64,000 bases of DNA, taken from the NCBI RefSeq assembly GCF_964656455.1, contig NC_135715.1, positions 39,008,603 to 39,072,602 on the forward strand, written 5' to 3'. Source of the DNA: Halichoerus grypus (lineage: Eukaryota > Chordata > Mammalia > Carnivora > Phocidae). Made by a program: the position numbers and the translations under genes. The notes below the pieces were generated by a model that saw only the letters and a list, made by a program, of their open reading frames with translations, had not been told where the DNA came from and ran no database searches. The stretch's first letter is position 1. Every line of letters begins with the position of its first letter. This document shows positions 57,086 through 64,000 of the stretch, piece after piece.

Positions 57086-58599
57086 TAGACTGTTGAGAGA
57101 ACTTTGAAGAAAGGGTTTCTGAATCTAACCCAGTATCTTTGTATCTCTGTCACCCAACATAGCCTATTATACCTGAGGGTGCTCTTGAAGATGACGATGG
57201 TGATGCCAAGAGTTTCCTGGTCTTGCTTTAACTCCCAGGTTTCTAAGCATTTCCAAGTTAAATTATTTCCTCTAAAGAGTATTTCTCCTGTTCAAATACA
57301 TACTCTACTCTTCATGTTTTGGCTCAGCTATAATTAATAACTGTTCATTTACATAATGTTAGCTGGCTTTTGGCCCCAAGTGTGCTTTTTATTCTTCCCT
57401 AATCAAAGTATTTCATTACAGACACTTGGGTTGTGATCAATAGCTGATGAGTAACTTCAAATGAGATTGTCTAAAATCAGATGCCTACAGGGCCAAGGAA
57501 AAGTAGCCATGAGATGAAGGACTTTTAAGTAACGATCAATCGAATATATTTATTACTTGTAGAATCAAGTTCTTTATAGTCCTCTTATGTTTATGATTAT
57601 TTATATGCTTTCTTGAAATAATTCCTCAGTTAAGTTTTAACTTTTCATCCTGTCTTATGATGTATTTTTTTCTCTGTCATTAGCATATGTACTTCTCATG
57701 TAATTCTATATTTCTGTATGTACATAGAGAAGAGTGAAAACTGCATATTAGTTTTTATTTCTTTGTATATTTTCACATACAAAAGAGGTTTATTTGTTTG
57801 CAAAGTTTTAATACATATGGGATATGAATTTATTGATGAAAAATGCCATACATTACACCAATTCACAGGCACTTTCAAGCTTCTCCTTCTAAGATAGATG
57901 AGGTGAACTTTATTTAGGTGTGATGGGGGATTGGGCGATTTGTTGTTTTTCTCTAGCTAACTGTATAATTTAAGAGGAAGTCAACATAAGCAACAAACAT
58001 GTTGAATCAACATATAGTTAAGCTTGGAGAAATGTGCTAGCATCCAAATTTGATTAATGCCAGTATGGAGAACAATCTTTCCCATGTCTCCTATAAACAT
58101 TATTACAATAGCAGCAGTTTATATGCTACATATTTTGCCTTTGTTCTTCATTTTAGAAAATGATGTCCTGGTATGCACATGTTTTATGTATAATATTCCT
58201 ATGATGTAAAATTATCCCAAGAAACCTTATATATTTTCATGAATAGAAGGAACTGAGTTACCTATTCCATAAAATCTTTATTGTATAAACCATCACTATA
58301 AATTTAACCCTTTCTAAGCATTTCTAGAAAAACTGACTTTTGGTTAGATAAAAGGTATGTATTTTATAGTTTCGGGTTTAATGGGATATTAAAATTTATA
58401 AAATAAAATTTGGAAATTTAAATAAATTTTTGTATTTTAGCATTTGTGAACACAAATTGCTATAAACTATAAAATAATAGTTAAATGTTTAGCGTTGGCA
58501 GTAGGTTTCAGTGAGCTAATATTTCAATACCAACATAATATTTGCCCAAATGAAGAAAAGTATATTTTAAGAAACTCTGAATAGAACACAAATGAACAA
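57086..58599. other. AT-rich single-copy DNA
   Basis: No gene recognised. The frame at 57104-57337 (77 codons) shows no domain. Confidence 0.45.
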
Positions 58600-58633
58600 A
58601 TTAGGTGCTTTATCTTTTTTTTAAATATTATTT

Positions 58634-58820
58634 GTTGGGGCACCTGGGTGGCTCAGTTGGTTGGGCATCTGACTCTTGATTTTGGCTCGGGTCAGGATTT
58701 CAGGGTCGTGGGAGCCAGCCCCACATGGGGCTCCGTGCTCAGTGTGGAGTCTGCTTGTCCTTCTCCCTCTACTTCTCCCCCACTCTCTCTCTCTCAAATA
58801 AATAAATAAATAAAATCTTT
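58634..58820 (+). mobile_element. Can-SINE, forward arm of an inverted pair
   Basis: Forward SINE from 'ggggcacctgggtggctcag' through 'tcagggtcgtgggagccagc' to an (AAAT)n tail at 58796-58815. It sits inside the T-run of the reverse SINE to its right, with AAATATTATTT-like sequence on each side, so it inserted second. Confidence 0.93.
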
Positions 58821-59029
58821 AAAAATATTTATTTATTTATTTATTTGAGAAAGGCGGGGAGAGCACAGGTGTAGGGAAGGGCAGAGGGAGAGGGAGAGAG
58901 AGAATCTCAAGCAGACTCCCCGCTGAGCACAGAGCCTGACCCTGGGCTGGATCTCAGGTTGTGAGATCATGACCTGAGGCTAAAGCAAGAGTCAGATGCC
59001 CAACCAACTGAGCCAGCCAGGCACCCCAG
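58821..59029 (-). mobile_element. Can-SINE, reverse arm of an inverted pair
   Basis: Reverse SINE with head 'ctgagccagccaggcacccc'. Its target 'attaggtgctttat' is at 58600-58613, before the nested forward SINE, and at 59030-59043, a perfect 14-base duplication enclosing both elements. Confidence 0.95.
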
Positions 59030-59044
59030 ATTAGGTGCTTTATA

Positions 59045-59395
59045 TAACTTGCATTTTTTTAAAACCACACTGTTGAGGCATGATTGACATGCAAAAAGCT
59101 GCACATATTTTATGTATGCAACTTGATGAGCTTGAAGATAAGTATGTACCCATGAAACCATCACCATAATCTATACCATAAACATATCCGTCATCAGCCA
59201 ATGCTGCATGATACCACTTATAGGAGGAACCTAAAATAGTCAAACTCACAGAAGCAGAGAGTAAAATGGTGGTTTCCAGGGACTGGGAGAAAGGAGGAAT
59301 GGGGAGATATTAGTCAAAGTGTATAAAGTTTCAGTCATTCAAGATGAATAGGTCCTAGAGATCTACTGTACAGCATGGAATCACTTGCATTTTCT
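59045..59395 (+). mobile_element. Old L1M-type 3' UTR fragment
   Basis: 'gaggcatgattgacatgcaa', 'gaaaccatcaccataatcta', then 'atgataccacttataggagg', 'tagtcaaactcacagaagca', 'gggactgggagaaaggagga' and 'ctagagatctactgtacagc' are the sequence order of old mammalian L1 3' UTRs. No ORF remains. Frames on the minus strand at 58967-59249 are fortuitous. Confidence 0.7.
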
Positions 59396-59719
59396 AAATT
59401 AGCATATAGAGAATTGTTTCTCTAGAACATGTTTTCATACAGTATCTATTATAATGGAAATGTGATTTTATTTTCCTTTGCTAAAAGTTATATTTACCAG
59501 TCTCTTTTTCTTTCATGACATCATTCCCATTGTCATTGTTATGTCTTTTTCTATTATAATAATTTATTATAATTTATAAATGAATTGGAAATCTTCTTCT
59601 CCCCTCTTCCCAACTGCCTTTTTCATTTACTTTAGTTTTTGCAAATGCCAGAAGCTTACTTTATTGTCATTTTTACATTTTACATTTAGGAAAGGATAAA
59701 TCCAACTAAATTTGCTTTT
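59396..59719. other. AT-rich single-copy DNA
   Basis: No recognised feature. Confidence 0.5.
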
Positions 59720-59731
59720 ATTCAGACTCTT

Positions 59732-59757
59732 TTTTTAATTTTATTTTATTATGTTAT
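59732..59757 (-). mobile_element. Minimal L1 tail insertion
   Basis: About 26 bases reading 'ttattttattatgtta' after a T-run, which is the extreme 3' end of the L1 type in this window in reverse. Flanked by 'attcagactctt' (59720-59731) and 'atttagactctt' (59758-59769), a 12-base duplication with one change. It looks like an L1 insertion that stopped almost at once. Confidence 0.6.
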
Positions 59758-59769
59758 ATTTAGACTCTT

Positions 59770-61459
59770 AATAAAACATGAATTATCTGTGTGAGGCAGA
59801 AATGTTACAGAAAGAAAACAGCCTTAAGAAATGTCTAGTCTTGTGGCTTATATCTATCAGCTTAGCCTCAGGCAGCTAAACTGCCTGCCACATATAAGAC
59901 ATCGTTTATGCTTTAACTATAGTGAAGGCATGTTACAAAATTGAAGCTATCATTTTTTCCTAAATGTGTAGTAATTTTATTTCATTCATAAATGAACATA
60001 TCAAATTTCATTTCATGAACAAGCTTGGTGTTTTAATCAAAACTAAGCATCTACTCAAAGTTGTGTTTCTGTATGTCTTACATACCTGAGTGTAAAATGT
60101 ATTCTGAAAAAATGATTTTTAAACTGTGCACCTGAGTGTAATGAAGCATTTTTAGTGTTGTTAAAAAAATAATTAGGGCAGATATATTTCATCACTTTCT
60201 ATTCTTTGTGGACTGAATCAACATCAATGAATGAGAATGTATGGCTGTAAATATTTTACTAAATGGAAAATTCTTTAACTTCAATTAATGTATTTGTCTT
60301 TCAAATGCATGTAGAATATCTTGAGAAAGCAAATGATTTCTTAATTTCATCTCCTCTTCTGGATCCAAAGATGAGCAATGCCAGGAGAGTTGAATATGAT
60401 TGTTCGAGGTCTTTAACACAAAGCTTGATCTATCTTAGCATATAACTGTTGTTCATTAGGCCAATTATTCAAATCCTAGCACTCTGCTCAATTAATTATA
60501 TAAACAAAGCAATATAATCCATTATATTAATTCAGAGTCAAAGCCAGAGAGTTATTTGTGGTATTGCTTGTATGAGCAAGAGAGGAAAGGGCAATTCCTA
60601 GAAGGAAGTAATTGGGTCAAGTGTAAGTGTTGAATAGAATTATATACACTTAACAAAAAATAATAATATAATGTATTGCATGATAGTAGTAAACTGAAAT
60701 ATTAAAATTCTGGGCGATCTATACTGGTATTTATTTTAGGACATTTTTCCTAGCAATAATAACTTCATTGTATTAATATTTATTCAATGCATAATTTCGT
60801 TGTTTATTCCAAATTTATCTTGAAAAAACCACACTCACATATGTACATATATTTATACATACATGCATATATATGTACACATACATACACACCTACACAT
60901 ATATATTATATTTTGGCATTTTATTTTTCAAAATTGATTTCTTTTTCTATCACTGGGAATCTCATTCAATTATGGTGGTGCTGATATTGGGGGTTGAAAC
61001 ATTCAAATAAAATTCACATGACATATATTTCAAATTTATATTTTTCCTTCGAACACTAGAAGCCTCATCATTATCAGTTTGAATGTTGTGACTCATATTT
61101 CTTATTAACAGTACATTAGTACAGCTATTTTCTAAAACTTAAAATCTGTGTTCTAAAAGGCTTATTTTTTAGTTTCCTTTTAAATACCTTTAGAGATAGA
61201 AATGTTAGTGCTAAAATATAATTTAAATATCTTTAGTGCTTCATAATTTTCAAATGTTCTCTCTTGCAAAGTTTTTTTTTTTTTTAATATGAGTTCATTT
61301 CTCAAAGGAAGTACGTATTCAAGTAAATCAGGAAAATTAAACTTCATATCATCAAACTCTGTATGAGTCAGTGTCCCTTATGTTGCTATTTGAAATGAAA
61401 CATAATATAACTGAAAAAAAGAGTAGAAATGAGTAAGCTCTCTGGACAGTAAGTCTTTC
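59770..61459. other. AT-rich single-copy DNA with an (ATAC)-like patch
   Basis: No gene recognised. An irregular (ATAC/TATA) patch lies at about 60838-60910. Frames at 60263-60445 and 60787-60984 are unsupported. Confidence 0.5.
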
Positions 61460-61680
61460 CAGTGAAGAGCATGTGCTTCAGAATCAGATCTCCATACCTA
61501 TGGTTTTCCTAGACTCCTGACTTTGGGCAATTGTTAGACTTCAATTTCTTCACTCGAAAAAAAGCAAATAACAATGTCTGTATCACAGGAATGAACATTA
61601 TCAGGATTAAATTAGAAAACGTGCGTGGTGTTGGGCATATAGTTAATCAGCACTAAATGAAAACTTTGCTATTTTCTTTA
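61460..61680 (+). repeat. MIR element
   Basis: Blocks 'gaagagcatgtgcttcagaa', 'cctgactttgggcaattgtt', 'tcaatttcttcactcgaaaa' and 'tatcacaggaatgaacatta', then 'gttaatcagcactaaatga', are in MIR order. Confidence 0.85.
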
Positions 61681-62005
61681 CTATATTTTTAATTCTTATT
61701 GTGCCTTAATACAGAATATCAGATGAATTAAATTCAGCTTGCAAAAGCCTAAAAAATTATCTTGTTAGTGGTAAAATAAATAGATAAACGAAACCAACCA
61801 AACAACAATAGTAACAAGAGTAAACTCAGTTATTGATGAAGGTTTCTGAACCTGCCCTTTAAAAAAATATGGTTTTATTCTACACATAAATATCAGGTCA
61901 AGCAAAAGGGCAGTCATGATAATTAGGAATTTTATGGTTTCTTAACTTTCTGTTGAATCGATCTCAAGCTTTGGGTAGCCTGAGCCTCAACAAAATGTAG
62001 CAACA
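61681..62005. other. AT-rich single-copy DNA
   Basis: No recognised feature. Confidence 0.5.
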
Positions 62006-62112
62006 CACACACATACGTATGTATATATGTATGCATATATAGAAATATTGGCATATATATATAGAGAGAGAGAGAGACAGAGATAGGCAGACAGAGAGAG
62101 GGAGAGAGATTG
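62006..62112. repeat. Compound (CA)(TATG)(TA)(GA) microsatellite
   Basis: A CA run, TATG/TA alternation, then (GA)n at 62061-62112. Accounts for the Ser-Leu and Tyr-Ile repeat frame on the minus strand. Confidence 0.9.
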
Positions 62113-62559
62113 ACATACAGTGTTTTTGTTCACAGAGCCATGTTGCCGAAGTATGAACAGAGAAAACGCATGAGGCACAGTTCTATCTGAAAAAGTCTCA
62201 CTGCCTGAGTCTGATGCTGGTCCTCATTTCAAGATATCTGAGGCCTTCACGTAAATGTGTCAGTCTGATGCAAGTTAGGGAATGCAACTATCTCTAAGTT
62301 TTACTTCTAATTAGTGTGTATGTTTGTTTATTCCAGACAAAAACTAACAAGAATTAGGATTCAGTGAAAAGTTTAAAATATATAAGTAGAGGAAAAGGGG
62401 AGTCTAATTTAATTCCTTATGCCTAAGAAAAGGAAAAGAAATATGTACATGGTAGAATTTATAGAAAGAAGATTTCAAAGTATGGAGAGGATAGAAAATA
62501 ATTTGTCAAAGTGTGAAAATTATTTTCATTGACACGTAATTTTAAATGACTGTATGTGA
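62113..62559. other. Single-copy DNA
   Basis: No recognised feature. Confidence 0.45.
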
Positions 62560-63330
62560 ATCTTGCTGTGTATAAGAAAACAGCTTATTGTTGGAGTAGG
62601 TCAGCACATTTTGCCAATTCAGCACGTTTGACAGAACAAATAAGTTTGCTTTTGAAAGTCTCGTCCTGATTTATAAAGAGCACTTAATTTGTTTCCTTTT
62701 GTTGAACTTCAGATTAAACCACCCACTATTTTCAAGCTGGCCTTTGGATGTTCTTCCCTGTTTTTCCCTCAACTGTAATTACTTACTGGGAATTCTTGTG
62801 TTCTTTTGAGAGCTTTGCAGTGAGATAACTCAGAAGTTGTGAATAATGGGTTCAGACTGCTACTGCATTCCAGCTCATCCTTTCGTAACCTTTTGGAAAG
62901 CTTAGAATCCCCTATTTTATCAGCGGCTTATATTAGTTTTAATCTCAGCTATGTCCTGAGAAACCTTTGTAAAATTAAAGGAAGAAGGAAAAGGAATGAC
63001 ACTGGGTTTTTTTTTTTTTTTTCTGCAGGACCTCTTGTAGGCTTCTGTCTCATTATGTTAACAATCTGCCAAGAGAATGGAGTCAGATCTTAAGAGCAGA
63101 CTAGATTGATTTACTTTACAGGCCTTTCCACCCAGCCTAATTATTGCATTACAAATAGCGATTCTTTCACCCCATGAAGGAGCACTTTGATTAGTGCTTG
63201 CGATACAGGTGCCGGGGTCTGCTACGGTACGTGCATGTTAACTAGCTTCCTGTTTCACAGTCAAACGGCCCAAATAGCCCAGAACGGGGGCAAGCACCTT
63301 CTTTCACATATTTCTGACATCTCTAAATGA
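62560..63330. other. Repeat-free segment, possible conserved non-coding element
   Basis: 770 bases with no recognised mobile element, apart from a T-run at 63006-63022, and more balanced composition than its flanks. It contains clustered short motifs such as 'cctaattattgcattac' (about 63137-63153) and a GC-richer patch near 63208-63295. The 84-codon frame at 62839-63093 runs through the T-run and is not credible as a gene. Function is not shown by sequence alone. Confidence 0.3.
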
Positions 63331-63545
63331 ACATGTTGAAGACTGTTGGAGACAATGCAATATGATGCTTTTATTGTTGGGTCCAAATAGACACACTATA
63401 GAGCAGCATCCCTCAAAAGACAAGAATAGCCTAACACAGCCTCTCCTATCAACATTATGCTTGAGATATGGTTACATATTTGAAATCTTGCTTTAGAGAA
63501 GAGTGAGGATAGTATTTCTAATTGCAAATCATAACTGCCTTTTGT
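63331..63545. other. Single-copy DNA
   Basis: No recognised feature. Confidence 0.45.
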
Positions 63546-64000
63546 ATTAGCTTTCTGTGACTGCTCTCACAAATTACCAAAAGTTGGGTGGCTTCAATAA
63601 CAAATCTATTCCCTCACAATTCCGAGGTCAGAAGTCTAAATTCAAGGTGTTGGCAAGACCACATGCTCTCAGGAGGCTCTAGATGGTCATCCCTTCCATG
63701 CCTTTCTCCTGGTTTCTGGTGGCTACGGCCACATTTGCCATTCCTTGGATCATGGTGGCATTCATTCCAATCTCAGCCTCTGTCATCACATTGATGTCCT
63801 CCCTCTGTGTGTCTCCTCTATGTGTCTCTTTTAAGGACACTTGTCACTGCATTGAGGGCCATGCCTGGATATTCCAAGATGATCTCCTCTAAAGATCTTT
63901 ACCTTAGTTTTATGTGCAAAGACCCCTTTTTCTAAATTCACATTCACAGGTTCCAGGGATTAGGACATTGGCATGGAGTTTTGGGGACCACTATTCAACT
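63546..64000 (-). mobile_element. MLT1-like MaLR LTR, cut by the window end
   Basis: Begins 'tattagctttctgtgactgc' and continues with 'aaagttgggtggcttcaata', 'cctcacaattccgaggtcag', 'ttggcaagaccacatgctct' and a final 'ttggggaccactattcaact'. This is the reverse complement of a MaLR-type LTR related to, but distinct from, the MLT1 copy at 15.5 kb. The element may continue beyond the window. The 68- and 69-codon frames inside are not genes. Confidence 0.75.

Overview
This window is nuclear DNA of a carnivoran mammal and contains no cellular gene that I can recognise. It is AT-rich and consists of single-copy DNA seeded with retrotransposons. The best clue to the host is a tRNA-derived SINE family (Can-SINE/SINEC) present about 24 times. 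Its head reads GGGGCGCCTGGGTGGCTCAG and it ends in an AAATAAATAAAATCTTT-type tail. That head is the form I associate with arctoid caniforms (bears, seals, mustelids) rather than the GGGATCCCTGGG head of dog SINEC_Cf. The host is therefore most likely a bear- or pinniped-like carnivoran. This is an inference from recalled repeat sequence, not from a search.

Layout. 1-5450 is single-copy DNA with MIR and MER5A relics. 5455-6890 is a GC-richer block that includes a minus-strand ERV-like LTR. 7081-8001 holds three SINEs. 9395-10118 is a 5'-truncated L1 with a SINE inside it. 15462-15888 is a near-complete MLT1-type LTR. 17110-17780 is another LTR-like unit. 21060-22220 and 25325-25960 carry two copies of one ancient repeat, the first followed by an old L1 reverse-transcriptase relic. 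24785-25274 is a pile-up of three SINEs. 33026-33959 is a 5'-truncated L1 with a perfect 17-bp target-site duplication (TSD). 34-39 kb is almost repeat-free. 44459-45243 is an LTR holding a nested SINE and L1 tail. 47644-55016 is the main object: a full-length L1 on the minus strand with a perfect 16-bp TSD. 58600-59043 is a nested inverted SINE pair. 63546-64000 is an MLT1-like LTR cut by the window edge.

The full-length L1 has a CpG-rich 5' UTR with a YY1-type start site, an AT-rich tandemly repeated second half of the 5' UTR, ORF1, an 81-bp spacer, ORF2 (endonuclease, reverse transcriptase, Cys-rich end), a G-rich 3' UTR and a poly(A) tail. It is broken by one single-base frameshift in ORF1 and, in ORF2, by one in-frame stop, two single-base frameshifts and a later SINE insertion. 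It cannot now supply its own proteins. Almost every open reading frame above 60 codons in the window lies in an L1, a SINE, an LTR or a microsatellite, or is isolated and featureless.

I found no convincing new gene system, no CRISPR array and no structural RNA gene. The points most worth a second look are the L1 and its lesions, the layered insertions that give relative ages, very short L1 tails with TSDs, the inverted SINE pair, and a few low-repeat stretches that might be conserved non-coding elements.
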